64,000 bases of DNA from Cladocopium goreaui. Lineage: Eukaryota > Sar > Dinophyceae > Suessiales > Symbiodiniaceae. The position numbers and the translations under genes were made by a program. The notes under the pieces were generated by a model that saw only the letters and a list, made by a program, of their open reading frames with translations, made no database searches and was not told the DNA's origin. Below are positions 1-10,803 of the stretch, in pieces. The stretch lies in the NCBI GenBank assembly GCA_947184155.2, contig CAMXCT020001547.1, forward strand, positions 81,849 through 145,848, given 5' to 3'. How positions within the stretch are numbered: the first letter of the stretch is position 1; the number at the start of each line of letters is the position of its first letter.

Positions 1-2
1 CC

Positions 3-404
3 CAGCTCGCCAACTACTGGCGTCGCTATTTTCAGATTCCGGAGATCCCTCCGTATGGAAATTGGCGTCCTCATCAAGATGAAGTTCCAGGAAGCCCTGA
101 ATCGTTACAAGAATCCGTCATGGATGACACCGATTCTCTCATTGCCAATGCTGACATCAATCCACCTCCTGTCCAGATTCATCAACTGGCAACGTTCCTC
201 TGGAACATTCTCAACAATGACAGGGAGGCCAACATGGCCATACTCGAACGTCTTGAGGATCCTGAAGGAGACCTTTCCCGACACCCAGTTCAGATCTTCT
301 CGGCGGCAGACTTGGCTCATCTTGCTAGCCACTTGGCGGAATCTACAAGGACTTTGTCAAACCAGGCACGACGCATGGAGGCATTACCTGATGACGGCCT
401 GTGA
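3..404 (+). CDS. 3' end of an unidentified protein, open at the left edge
   Basis: An open frame enters from the left edge and runs about 133 codons to a TGA at 402-404. The first in-frame ATG is at 120, but the upstream codons are equally protein-like (aromatic and Pro-rich, then acidic), so the start is probably outside the window. The part after 120 is mixed acidic and helical: Leu-rich stretches (QLATFLWNILNN), then ADLAHLASHLAESTRTLSNQARRM, a likely amphipathic or coiled-coil end. I recognise no domain. The next 1.8 kb is non-coding. It could be the last exon of a host gene or the tail of a retroelement ORF. The call rests only on openness and amino-acid composition. Confidence 0.4.
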   Translation, partial: QLANYWRRYFQIPEIPPYGNWRPHQDEVPGSPESLQESVMDDTDSLIANADINPPPVQIHQLATFLWNILNNDREANMAILERLEDPEGDLSRHPVQIFSAADLAHLASHLAESTRTLSNQARRMEALPDDGL

Positions 405-999
405 GCTTTAGGATTAATTCATTTGATGATTCTTCCCTGTATTTTGAAGCCAATTCCGCTTCAGGGAACGGATAATAGCCTTCACTGCGGGTGAACTTGA
501 AAAAAGCCTCGCGGCAGCCAGGCGTGTGTGTGGAACATCTGAAAAGATGTAAAACTTCCTTTGGCCCGATGATGGTTGATTTTCGTGGTTTTAGCTTTTG
601 AATCATACTTGCAGGGGGATGGAGTGTGCTTCAGATGTCTCCATCCAACGAAGACGCATCTGTTGCACAGTGATATGGATTGGGGACGCTCAATCCACGT
701 ACCTGCTCAATTTCATTTCCGTCAATGGCAACCGGCCAAGCCAAGAACCGGCACGTCGATAGTTTTCCACTTGAGGGTTGTCTACTGCACTGTTGTCGCA
801 ATCTGGATTTATTTGGTTATTTACAACTGGTTCAGCTGCATCTGAACCTTCCTCAGAGCAAGGACGTAGAAAAATTTTACTTCGCACTGAATTTCACGCT
901 GGATCAACCAATTTTCCTGGCAGTTTTTAAGGGATTGTTTTGTGCACGTGAGATGCATTCCACAACAAAATTCGCAATGTTGTTTCTGAGCAAGTGTGT

Positions 1000-1115
1000 G
1001 AGTGCGTGTGAAGTTATTGTATGTGTGAGATGCTGTGTGAGAAAGTTGTGTGTGCGAGTGTGTGTGAAGTTATTGTATGTGAAGTGTGACAAAGTTGTGT
1101 GTGTGACACATCTGT
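1000..1115. repeat. Degenerate GTGTGTGAAGTTATTGTATGTG minisatellite, first tract
   Basis: Imperfect repetition of GTGTGTGAAGTTATTGTATG with interspersed GTGTGAGA. The same motif forms a second tract 500 bp downstream. Confidence 0.7.
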
Positions 1116-1615
1116 AGAGATGTAAAACTTCGACGTTTGTTCGTTTTTTTGTTTATGCAGGGGGCATGCGGCCATCATGCAAACGCATGCCAACGAAGCT
1201 ATGCATGATGGTGGAAGCCGGGGCTGATCACCCTGGCGTACCTGCATTGTTGTGACTACCTGTTGTTCAGGGTTTGCTTCCATTCAATTGTCAATGTCTG
1301 GTGATGGGAAGAGGCTCAACCCAAGAACCTCCAAGTCAATTTTATTTCTTCACGGTTGCCACAATCTGTATTTTCGCTGAAACCATGTCGCCGATGTATT
1401 TTGCTCATTTCGCCGAAACCACATCGCCGATTGTATTTGGATTTTTTCGTCAATATCATGTCGCCAATGTATTTTGATGACGTTTTTGGACATGGAGACC
1501 ATGCAGGAGAACTTCTATTATTTGAAGATGCATCGTTGATTTCTTTGTTTCCTATCTAATCTGCATGTTTCAGGATTCAGTTCCTGCCGGATCACTCAAA
1601 TGATCCATTCTTGTC

Positions 1616-1835
1616 TAGTGTGTGGGAAAGTATTGTATGTGAAGTTTGTGTTTATTGTATGTTAAGGACAAAGTTGTGTGTGTGTGTGTGGGAAAGTATT
1701 ATATGTTAAGTTTGTGTGTATGAAGTTGTGTGGGAAAGTATTGTATGTTAAGTTTGTGTGTGTGTGTGAAGTTATTGTATGTGAAGTTTGTGTGTGTGAA
1801 GTTATTGTACGTTAAGGACAAAGTTGCGTGTGTGA
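1616..1835. repeat. Degenerate GTGTGTGAAGTTATTGTATGTG minisatellite, second tract
   Basis: Repeated phrases GGGAAAGTATTGTATGT, TAAGTTTGTGTGTG and GAAGTTATTGTATGTGAAG, related to the tract at about 1000-1115. The reverse strand is Thr/Asn/His-rich and open by composition only. Confidence 0.7.
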
Positions 1836-2218
1836 GGGAGGTGGCGGGAGGAGGCGGCGGGTGGAGGCGGCAGTTGTGGGGAATAAAGGCATGTGATATG
1901 TGATACGACATGATGCGCGTCGCATATAAGGCCCTGTTCTGACAGTTTTTTTTTCTAACATGTGCTTGTGCCTGGCACTGTTTGAATCCATACGCACATT
2001 TGGACAAAGTGCACTGTACGTGTTTGGGCATTGGGAGTGGAACTTGGTGCAGTGGAAGGACCGTGGAAAGGCCCTGGCCCAAATTCCCTGGATGCCTGTT
2101 GTCACTTTGAGTGCAGGCTGCGCTTCCAGTCCTGTGCCTTGATGCGGAGCTTCACATCACGGTGCGATAACCCTGGGATCTTTGGGCACCGTAGAAACAG
2201 GGAACACGTTGCTATTAT

Positions 2219-5200
2219 GCCGCTTTTGCCCTTGTTTACATCTAGAAAGACTCAGCAGCATTTATGTTGTTCTCTTCTTTGTGTTGCCCTTGTTTACATC
2301 TAGAAAGACTCAGCAGCATTTATGTTGTTCTCTTCTTTGTGTTGCCCTTGTTTACATCTAGAAAGACTCAGCAGCATTTATGTTGTTCTCTTCTTTGTGT
2401 TTCCCTTGTTTACATCTAGAAAGACTCATCAGCATTTATGTTGTTCTCTTCTTTGTGTTGCCCTTGTTTACATCTAGAAAGACTCAGCAGCATTTATGTT
2501 GTTCTCTTCTTTGTGTTGCCCTTCTAGAAAGACTCAGCAGCATTTATGATGTTGTTCTCTTCTTTGTGTTTCCCTTGTTTATATCTAGAAAGACTCAGCA
2601 GCATTTATGTTGTTCTCTTCTTTGTGTTGCCCTTGTTTACATCTAGAAAGACTCAGCAGCATTTATGTTGTTCTCTTCTTTGTGTTGCCCTCTGTTTTAT
2701 GTTGTTCTCTTCTTTGTGTTGCCCTTGTTTACACCTAGAAAGACTCAGCAGCATTTATGTTGTTCTCTTCTTTGTGTTTCCCTTGTTTACATCTAGAAAG
2801 ACTCAGCAGCATTTATGTTGTTCTCTTTTTTGTGTTGCCCTTGTTTACATCTAGAAAGACTCAGCAGCATTTATGTTGTTCTCTTCTTTGTGTTGCCCTT
2901 GTCTACATCTAGAAAGACTCAGCAGCATTTATGTTGTTCTCTTCTTTGTGTTGCCCTTGTTTACATCTAGAAAGGCTCAGCAGCATTTATGTTGTTCTCT
3001 TCTTTGTGTTGCCCTTGTTTACATCTAGAAAGACTCATCAGCATTTATGTTGTTCTCTTCTTTGTGTTGCCCTTGTTTACATCTAGAAAGACTCATCAGC
3101 GTTTATGTTGTTCTCTTCTTTGTGTTTCCCTTGTTTACATCTAGAAAGACTCAGCCGCATTTATGTTGTTCTCTTCTTTGTGTTGCCCTTGTTTATATCT
3201 AGAAAGACTCAGCAGCATTTATGTTGTTCTCTTCTTTGTGTTGCCCTTGTTTACATCTAGAAAGACTCAGCAGCATTTATGTTGTTCTCTTTTTTGTGTT
3301 GCCCTTGTTTACATCTAGAAAGACTCAGCAGCATTTATGTTGTTCTCTTCTTTGTGTTGCCCTTGTTTACATCTAGAAAGACTCAGCAGCATGTATGTTG
3401 ATCTTTTCTTTGTGTTGCCCTTGTTTACATCTAGAAAGACTCAGCAGCATTTATGATGTCGATCTTTTCTTTGTGTTGCCCTTGTTTACATCTAGAAAGA
3501 CTCAGCAGCATTTATGATGTTGCTCTTTTTTTTGTGTTGCCCTTGTTTACGTCTAGAAAGACTCAACAGCATTTATGATGTTGTTCTCTTCTTTGTGTTG
3601 CCCTTGTTTACATCTAGAAAGGCTCAGCACCATTTATGATGTTGTTCTCTTCTTGCTGTTGCCCTTGTTTACATCTAGAAAGACTCAGCAGCATTTATGT
3701 TGTTCTCTTCTTTGTCTTGCCCTTGTTTACATCTAGAAAGACTCAGCGGCATTTATGTTGTTCTCTTCTTTGTGTTGCCCTTGTTTACATCTAGAAAGAC
3801 TCAGCAGCATTTATGTTGTTCTCTTCTTTGTGTTGCCCTTGTTTACATCTAGAAAGACTCAGCAGCATTTATGATGTTGTTCTCTTCTTTTTGTTGCCCT
3901 TGTTTACATCTAGAAAGACTCAGCAGCATTTATGTTGTTCTCTTCTTTGTGTTGCCTTTGTTTACATCTAGAAAGACTCAGCAGCATTTATGTTGTTCTC
4001 TTCTTTGTGTTGCCCTTGTTTACATCTAGAAAGACTCAGCAGCATTTATGTTGTTCTCTTCTTTGTGTTGCCCTTGTTTACATCTAGAAAGGCTCAGCAG
4101 CATTTATGATGTTTTTCTCTTCTTTGTCTTGCCCTTGTTTACATCTAGAAAGGCTCAGCAGCATTTATGATGTTGTTCTGTTCTTTGTGTTGCCCTTGTT
4201 TATATCTAGAAAGACTCAACAGCATTTCTGATGCTGTTCTCTTCTTGCTGGGCTGTTGCCCTTGTTTACACCTAGAAAGACTCAGCAGCATTTATGTTGT
4301 TCTCTTCTTTGTGTTGCCCTTGTTTACATCTAGAAAGGCTCAGCAGCATTTATGATGTTGTTCTCTTCTTTGTGTTGCCCTTGTTTACATCTAGAAAGGC
4401 CCAGCAGCATTTATGATGTTGTTCTCTTCTTTGTCTTGCCCTTGTTTACATCTAGAAAGGCTCAGCAGCATTTATGTTGTTCTCTTCTTTGTGTTGCCCT
4501 TGTTTACATCTAGAAAGACTCAGCAGCATTTCTGATGTTGTTCTCTTCTTGCTGGGCTGTTGCCCTTGTTTACATCTAGAAAGACTCAGCAGCATTTATG
4601 TTGTTCTCTTCTTTGTGTTGCCCTTGTTTACATCTAGAAAGGCTCAGCAGCATTTATGATGTTGTTCTCTTCTTTGTGTTGCCCTTGTTTACATCTAGAA
4701 AGGCCCAGCAGCATTTATGATGTTGTTCTCTTCTTTGTGTTGCCCTTGTTTACATCTAGAAAGACTCAGCAGCATTTATGATGTTGTTCTCTTCTTTGTC
4801 TTGCCCTTGTTTACATCTAGAAAGGCTCAGCGGCATTTATGTTGTTCTCTTCTTTGTGTTGCCCTTGTTTATATCTAGAAAGACCCAGCAGCATTTATGA
4901 TGTTGTTCTCTTCTTGCTGGGCTGTTGCCCTTGTTTACATCTAGAAAGACTCAGCAGCATTTATGTTGTTCTCTTCTTTGTGTTGCCCTTGTTTACATCT
5001 AGAAAGACTCAGCAGCATTTATGACGTTGTTCTCTTTTTTGTGTTGCCCTTGTTTACATCTAGAAAGACTCAACAGCATTTATGATGTTGTTCTCTTTTT
5101 TGTGTTGCCCTTGTTTACATCTAGAAAGACTCAGCAGCATTTATGATGTTGTTCTCTTCTTTGTGTTGCCCTTGTTTACATCTAGAAAGACTCAGCAGCA

Positions 5201-6292
5201 TTTATGTTGTTCTCTTCTTTGTGTTGCCCTTGTTTACATCTGGAAAGACTCAGCAGCATTTATGATGTTGTTCTCTTTTTTGTGTTGCCCTTGTTTACAT
5301 CTAGAAAGACTCAGCAGCATTTATGTTGTTCTCTTCTTTGTCTTGCCCTTGTTTACATCTAGAAAGGCTCAGCAGCATTTATGTTGTTCTCTTCTTTGTG
5401 TTGCCCTTGTTTACATCTAGAAAGACTCAGCAGCATTTATGATGTTGTTCTCTTCTTTGTGTTGCCCTTGTTTACATCTAGAAAGACTCCGCAGCATTTA
5501 TGTTGTTCTCTTCTTGCTGTTGCCCTCGTTTACATCTAGAAAGGCTCAGCAGCATTTATGTTGTTCTCTTCTTGCTGTTGCCCTTGTTTACATCTAGAAA
5601 GGCTCAGCAGCATTTATGATGTTGTTCTCTTCTTTGTGTTGCCCTTGTTTACATCTAGAAAGACTCAGCAGCATTTATGATGTTGTTCTCTTGTTTGTGC
5701 TGCCCTTGTTTACATCTAGAAAGACTCAGCAGCATTTATGTTGTTCTCTTCTTTGTGTTGCCCTTGTTTACATCTAGAAAGACTCAGCAGCATTTATGTT
5801 GTTCTCTTCTTTGTGTTGCCCTCGTTTGCATCTAGAAAGACTCAGCAGCATTTATGTTGTTCTCTTCTTTGTGTTGCCCTTGTTTACACCTACAAAGACT
5901 CAGCAGCATTTATGTTGTTCTCTTCTTTGTGTTGCCCTTGTTTACACCTAGAAAGACTCAGCAGCATTTATGGTGTTGTTCTCTTCTTTGTGTTGCCCTT
6001 GTTTACATCTAGAAAGGCTCAGCAGCATTTATGATGTTGTTCTCTTCTTTGTGTTGCCCTTGTTTACATCTAGAAAGACTCAGCAGCATTTAGGATGTTG
6101 TTCTCTTCTTTGTGTTGCCCTTGTTTATATCTAGAAAGACTCAACAGCATTTATGATGTTGTTCTCTTCTTTGTGTTGCCCTTGTTTATATCTAGAAAGA
6201 CTCAACAGCATTTATGATGTTGTTCTCTTCTTTGTGTTGCCCTTGTTTACATCTAGAAAGACTCAGCAGCATTTACGATGTTGTTCTCTTCT
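2219..6292. repeat. 58/61-bp satellite array, left block (roughly 68 copies)
   Basis: Head-to-tail units. The core is CCCTTGTTTACATCTAGAAA, then GACTCAGCAGCATTTATG, then TTGTTCTCTTCTTTGTGTTG. Two length classes alternate: 58 bp, and 61 bp with an added GAT (ATGATGTTG). The 58-bp class dominates before about 3400 and the 61-bp class is frequent afterwards. Most units keep an XbaI-type TCTAGA. A variant with GCTGGGCTGTTG recurs near 4250, 4550 and 4912, which suggests a local higher-order repeat of 5-6 units. Short open frames arise because two of the three plus frames rarely meet a stop. The block ends exactly at the copia insertion, and the interrupted unit continues after it at 15996. Confidence 0.97.
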
Positions 6293-6409
6293 TGTTGAAA
6301 TTTCGCCCCCTGTATATGTTTTGGCTCAAGCTTGGCCTAAGAGAGACCAAGACAGGGAGCACGTGGAAAACAAGCGTGCTGGGTGTTTGCTAGAGATAAT
6401 TTGTCAAAG
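6293..6409 (+). repeat. 5' long terminal repeat, 117 bp
   Basis: It starts TGTTGAAATTTCGCC and ends ATAATTTGTCAAAG. The end is set by the target duplication and by the TGG of the primer-binding site at 6410. It lacks the usual terminal CA: a CA lies three bases before the end. It matches the 3' LTR at 109 of 117 positions by direct comparison. It contains TTTTGGCTCAAG at 6319-6330. Confidence 0.93.
6319..6330 (+). other. Spliced-leader-like sequence in the 5' LTR
   Basis: TTTTGGCTCAAG equals the last 12 nt of the 22-nt dinoflagellate spliced leader. Four of the nine further leader bases upstream also match (C, G, T, A in register). The same 12-mer is kept in the 3' LTR. Whether it derives from a trans-spliced transcript is inference. 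Confidence 0.5.
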
Positions 6410-6426
6410 TGGTAGCGGAGCTGCGG
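6410..6426 (+). other. tRNA primer-binding site
   Basis: TGGTAGCGGAGCTGCGG follows the 5' LTR directly. TGG pairs with a tRNA 3' CCA. The implied acceptor strand CUCCGCU-A would pair with a 5' AGCGGAG and give an A1:U72 pair, a hallmark of eukaryotic initiator Met tRNA. The tRNA identity is inferred. Confidence 0.75.
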
Positions 6427-6460
6427 CTCCGGTAGCAGGGTTCCTTGGGAAGTGTGCCTG

Positions 6461-7628
6461 ATGGCGACTGAACAGCAGATTCAGGAAATGAATCAAAGGT
6501 TGATGAAGCTGGGACAGATGCTGCAGGAATCGCGAGATAGAGAAGCAGCTCTAGAGGCGAGGCTGCAAGGAGTTGAAATGGCAGGACAATCCATTGGACC
6601 CGCAACCCAAGCTCTAGCAACATCCCAAACAGAAGTAGCCAATGCGTTGAAAAGAGACGAAAAGAAAACCATGACACTGATTGACAGCCGTGGGGTAGGA
6701 AAACCCGAAAAGTACACAGGAAAGGACAATGAAAGCTTCTTGCGTTGGAAAATCACGTTGGGATCATTCATCTATTCATTTTTCCCCGAGTTGGAAAAGG
6801 TTTTGACATGGGCAGAAGTCCAAGATTCCACTGTGACTATGGATCGGGCCCGTGCCGCTTTCGGCATAGGCACGGCCGAGCCAGTGGATGACTTGGAAGA
6901 GAAACCATCTCAAGTATATGGGGTGTTGCAGAATCTACTTGAGGGAGAACCTTTCATGATAGTACGAAACACGGAAAGGGGAAGCGTTTTTGAATCATGG
7001 AGAAGACTCAACAGACGATGCGACCCATCCACAGGAGCAAGGAAATCATCCCTTTTGAGACACATCCTATCCCCCGAAGATGTAAACTCGAAGAACTAAG
7101 TGAGAAGATAGAAGGATGGATGGGGCTGGTGAATCGATACGAATCCCGAAAGCCACCCACAGGAACAAGACAAGATTTGGCAGATGACATAAAGATGTCA
7201 ATACTAGAAGGTATGTGCCCAGCAGAAGTAGAAAGACACCTCCAGCTAAACAGGTCGAAGTTCCCGGACTTTGACGACATGCACTCTGAGCTGGCAACCT
7301 ATTGGAAGCCCGCGTTGGTGTGAAGCTCAAGATAGAGTCACTTGGAGGCAGCAAGCGTGGGGAAGACGACATGGAGATTGGAGCATTTGGAAAAGGTGGT
7401 AAAGGTAAAGGGAGGAGTAAAGGTAAAGGAGGTAAGAACAAAGGAAAAGGAGATAAACCAAAAGGTAAGGGTAAAAGCATGTCAAAGAATGGAAAAGGTT
7501 CCCATGGCAAGTCTGGCTCAAATTCGGCAGCCGTGGTTTGTTTCAACTGTGGCAAGCCGGGACACGTGCAGCGAGACCGCAGAGCACCAAAACAGAACAA
7601 CAACAGCAGTAGCAACAAAGGCAAATGA
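6461..7628 (+). pseudogene. copia gag remnant with degenerate zinc knuckle
   Basis: The ATG at 6461 opens a Gln/Glu-rich coiled-coil start (about 40 residues), then a capsid-like region with GKPEKYTGKDNESFLRWK at about residues 80-97, in the pattern of copia capsids. The frame shifts near 7080. The new frame continues capsid-like sequence to 7323, then shifts again to a Lys/Gly-rich basic tract (7302-7540). A CCHC knuckle, CFNCGKPGHVQRD, lies at 7539-7577, but the expected last Cys (7578-7580) is CGC, Arg. TGA at 7626-7628 interrupts the frame, which then continues in register. Gag would package element RNA; here it is broken by at least two frameshifts, a stop and a lost zinc ligand. Confidence 0.85.
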
Positions 7629-8740
7629 CAAGGAGGAAACAAAGGTAAGAACGAGAGTGTCAACAACGTAGAAGAAAACAACCGACAAACAGAACCTGAA
7701 GCTGAAACCAGATACCTCGAGTTAGCCATGTTGGGTGTCACATCGGAAGATGAAAGACCAGCTGAAGGCGAACTACCAGTACCTGATGTTGGACTTCCGG
7801 AAGAAACTCGCAAAGCTGCTCAGAGACGGTACAGAAGGCTGTTGAAAGCGGGTGCAAGAATGACCTGGAGAGATCTTCCAGTGACCCGGTGCAGACAGAG
7901 GCGGCTGTGTCTATCGATGCAGCACGTACTGTGAAAGGCTCCGTAGGCCAATGGATGGCCAAGAAGGTTCTAGAGTGGGAAAACCTTGATGATGCCTGCT
8001 CTAGTTGCGACGATAGGTCGAAGCCCAGTACGGTAGCAGCCATGGAATACGCCACCAAGAGAGCGCAAGCAAAACGAATGTCCTCAGGTGCCTGCGATGT
8101 TCTCCAAAAGGGAAACGAAAGAGGAGTCAGATGATGTCGAAGAGTCCGAAGAGTCGGAAGATGAAGGAGTCCAAGAGAAAAGTGAAAGCCCAGAAGAGGA
8201 AGAGGAAGAACCAAAAGAAGAAGACATCGAGATCCAGCAGGATGAAGACGGAGGTGAAAAAGCTGACGATGAAGGTGCGGATGAGGATGACGAACGTCAG
8301 GAAGAGTACCTCCGAGCCTATGCAGAGGCTTCCACGGATGAGGAAAGACGAGAGAAAATCTTGGGAATTCTTGCAGAGGCCAGAGTACTGTTGAATGAAG
8401 GCCAGATGCCGGCGATGGAAGAAAAGAAACCCGAGGAAAAGCCGAGCGGAAGCACAGAGGGAATGGATGCGGTTTTGCCTGATTCAGGCAGGACTGTGAC
8501 TCCAGTGAGCTCAGTGCTGATGCATCGATCCATCGAGTTCATGGAAATTGGAAAGCTCACGATGGAGAAGAACAAGCTCACCCAATACCTCGAGGAAGCT
8601 GAAGATGAAGAAAGTGCCAAAGGCGTCGAAGTGCAAATCAGGGAAGTTGACATCAAGCTGAAGACGATGAAGGACCACACACGAGAACAAGATTCCAGAA
8701 GTTCACACAGGAGAGCCAAGAAGATGAGAAGGAAGTGATG
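7629..8740 (+). pseudogene. Acidic linker of the copia polyprotein
   Basis: After the gag stop the same frame continues Asn/Glu-rich to about 7890, shifts to a second frame (about 7889-8134), and shifts again to 8088-8738. The last part is strongly acidic (runs of Glu/Asp between 8100 and 8330), then helical with a Lys/Arg-rich end. There is no catalytic motif. Similar acidic spacers lie between gag and protease in the dinoflagellate copia polyproteins as I know them. The adjacent open frames are fragments of one ORF broken by indels, not separate genes. Confidence 0.6.
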
Positions 8741-8745
8741 GAAAA

Positions 8746-9350
8746 GAAAAGGGTGAACATCTTCGCACAGGGATCGAAGAAGAGGACTCCAGCAAAGAAG
8801 AAAAGAAGAGAAATGAGAAGAAGAAGTTGAAGAGAAGGAAACAAGAAGCATCCAGAGCTTTGGCATGGGAAGGACAATGCAAAAGAAACCCATGTCCATT
8901 CAGCCACGATGTGAAGAAGATCGAAGAGTTGAAGACGACTCACCGTAGGTATTTCCTGCAGGGTATTTGCAGATTTGCAGACAAGTGTCGGTTGATGCAC
9001 CAAGAGGGGGAAAAGGAGTTAGTGCGAATGGAAAAGAAAGTGAAGGAATTGTTCGAGAAAAGCAAAAGAGCCTACCCCATGGATCCACCAAAAGAAGTTC
9101 CAAAGAAGAAGGCCAAAGAGGAAGATGTGAAAGAAGAACGCGAAGCAAGCCCAACTTCGAGTTCAGGAAGTTTGAGAATTGTGGAAACAGAAGAAGTCAA
9201 AGGACTTCAGGATTGGAGATCGAGGCAGCCCGAAGACATGTTTCACAATGTGCCATGGCGACAAGGCCAAGGCAAAGGCAAAGGCTATGGCGGAAAAAGA
9301 GACGAAAGGGAGTTGCTCTCGTTCGGTTCGACCGGGAGTGAAGCAAGGGT
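8746..9350 (+). pseudogene. CCCH-type zinc-finger segment of the copia polyprotein
   Basis: The frame 8827-9378 contains CKRNPCPFSH and, about 30 residues later, CRFADKCRLMH. The second is C-x5-C-x3-H, the tail of a CCCH finger. The first reads C-x4-C-x3-H with its first Cys displaced. CCCH fingers bind RNA in many families; a role in element RNA binding is inference. Lys/Glu-rich helical sequence and a Gly/Lys-rich stretch (GKGKGYGGKRDE) follow, leading into the protease in another frame. Confidence 0.6.
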
Positions 9351-9678
9351 TTCACAAACATATTGTTGTCAATTTTGACACGGGTGCAGCAGTTCCACAG
9401 TTCCCCGAAAGGACTTTGAAAGGTACGTAGGCGGGGAACCCCACACCACCAAGTATAAAACAGCCTCAGGTGAACTTCTCGAAGATCACGGCCAAGTGAA
9501 GCTCTACGGCACGGACCAGGACTATGTGGACAAGTCTATGACGGCACGAATCACCGACGTTCACAGAATCTTGGCAAGCGGCAGTGAAGTGTGTAAGAAA
9601 AACTTGGTTGTCTTAGATTCAAATGGGGGACAGATAATTCCGGGTAGTAGCAAAGCATCAAAGAGGATTCAAGCGTAA
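9351..9678 (+). pseudogene. Retropepsin-like aspartic protease remnant
   Basis: NFDTGAA at 9371-9391 is the D-T/S-G active-site motif of retroviral-type proteases, which mature the polyprotein. The frame breaks after about 12 residues (stop at 9428-9430). The body continues in another frame from about 9415, with KYKTASGE, then a helical and beta-rich stretch to GGQIIPGSSK near 9630-9655, close to the usual end of this domain. The TAA at 9676-9678 lies at the edge of inserted DNA and is not the original end. Frameshift and insertion make it non-functional. Confidence 0.8.
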
Positions 9679-9844
9679 TGTTGGTTCCTGATTAGTGTGA
9701 GGCCCCCCCCCCTCCCCTAAACACTAGCTGTACTTTCTTTAAAGTAGAAGGTCAAATATTTTCTTCCCAGGAAAAAAATCCTCACTTAAGTAAAAATTGG
9801 CTACAATTGAAATCTAATTAAAGCGTTTTTTTTTGCCGATGAAC

Positions 9845-10215
9845 TTGTGGTATTTGTAGTACTTGTAGTACTTGTAGTACATGTAGTACTTGTAGTACTT
9901 GTAGTACTTGTAGTAGTTGCAGTACTTGTAGTACTTGTAGTACTTGTAGTACTTGTAGTGCTTGTAGCACTTGTAGTACTTGTAGTACTTGTAGTGCTTG
10001 TAGTACTTTGAGTACTTGTAGTACTTGTAGTCCTTGTAGTGCTTGTAGTAGTTGTAGTATGTGTAGTACTTGTAGTACTTGTAGTGCTTGTAGTACTTGT
10101 AGTACTTGTAGTAGTTGTAGTAGTTGTAGTACTTGTAGTGCTTGTAGTACTTGTAGTACTTGTAATACTTGTAGCACTTGTAGTGCTTGTAGTACTTGTA
10201 GTAGTTGTAGTATTT
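9845..10215. repeat. (GTAGTACTT)n 9-bp minisatellite
   Basis: About 40 imperfect units of GTAGTACTT, with GTAGTGCTT and GTAGTAGTT variants. Nine is a multiple of 3, so several frames stay open (Tyr/Lys, Leu/Gln, Thr/Ser-rich) without being genes. Confidence 0.95.
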
Positions 10216-10216
10216 A

Positions 10217-10740
10217 AAGGCTTGGAGTTTGAATTTGGCAATTGCTTTTGGAAAAGGCTTGCTTCTCTTATGGGCTTCCAGGAGCTGCTCTGGCACAGCT
10301 TGCTGCAATAGTCAACCCAGCAAACAAACCTATTAAAGTGAAATGAAGCCCGTCCTGGTCCAGGGCCTTGGAAAATTGTGGAAAAGCTGTTCCTTAATAA
10401 GGGTTTAATAAGGGATTGGCTCTTTTGGGAAAGGCTTGGAGTTTGAATTTGGCAATTGCTTTTGGAAAAGGCTTGCTCCTCTTCTGGGCTTCCAGGAGCT
10501 GCTCTGGCACAGCTTGCTGCAATAGTGAGCCCAGCAAACAAACCTGCTAAAGTGAAATGGAGCCTCTCCTGGTGTGGAAAGCTGTTCTTTAATAAGGGAT
10601 CGGCTCCTTTGGGAAAGGCTTGGCATTTGAATTTGGCAATCGCTTTTGGAAAAAAGTTTGCCTCTCAGCAATTACAGGCGTTTTTTTTTTCAAAAAAATG
10701 GTCTCCCAAACTTTCTTGCCACAATAGTGAAACCCTGAAA
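10217..10740. repeat. Three diverged direct repeats inside the insertion
   Basis: AAAGGCTTGGAGTTTGAATT recurs at about 10217 and 10432, and as a variant at about 10613. Each is followed by TTGGCAAT(T/C)GCTTTTGGAAAA. The first two copies also share the GGGCTTCCAGGAGCTGCTCT tract. Spacing is about 215 and 181 bp, and the third copy is truncated and diverged. Confidence 0.85.
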
Positions 10741-10803
10741 ACAATACATGGGTTCAGAATAATTTGGGAAAATTTGCCACAATACCGAACCTAGCCACTA
10801 ATC

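Larger units (their letters stand above)
405..2218. other. Non-coding stretch, TG-rich, with a diverged internal duplication
   Basis: No convincing gene is seen. Segments near 545-720 and 1120-1250 share the order gatgtaaaactt ... tgcaggggg ... ccaacgaag ... tacctg about 580 bp apart, so an old tandem duplication is likely. A phrase like tcgccgatgtatttt recurs at about 1390-1470. An inverted repeat CCATCATGC / GCATGATGG lies at about 1172-1212. Short open frames here coincide with TG-rich simple sequence and are not called. Confidence 0.5.
9676..10803. mobile_element. About 1.13-kb insertion between copia protease and integrase
   Basis: Copia coding stops after GSSKASKRIQ (about 9672) and resumes at about 10804 (VQHYVEKVLADEDCK). 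Between lie a microsatellite and a threefold repeat. Possible borders are AGCGT at 9672-9676 and 10804-10808 (candidate 5-bp target duplication), and an inverted 10-mer CTGATTAGTG (9688-9697) / CACTAATCAG (10796-10805). The two border signals do not agree to the base, so the ends are approximate. No transposase is seen. Confidence 0.6.

Noticed and set aside
2219-6292. CRISPR-like array
   Set aside because: Units are contiguous near-identical 58/61-bp repeats without unique spacers, in a eukaryotic context.
7067-7813. 248-codon minus-strand frame opposite gag
   Set aside because: It is the shadow of the Lys/Gly-rich gag region (Pro/Leu-rich on the other strand), with no motif.
9801-10541. 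Thr/Ser, Tyr/Lys or Leu/Gln-rich proteins on the minus strand
   Set aside because: They are translations of the 9-bp GTAGTACTT repeat and neighbouring repeats.
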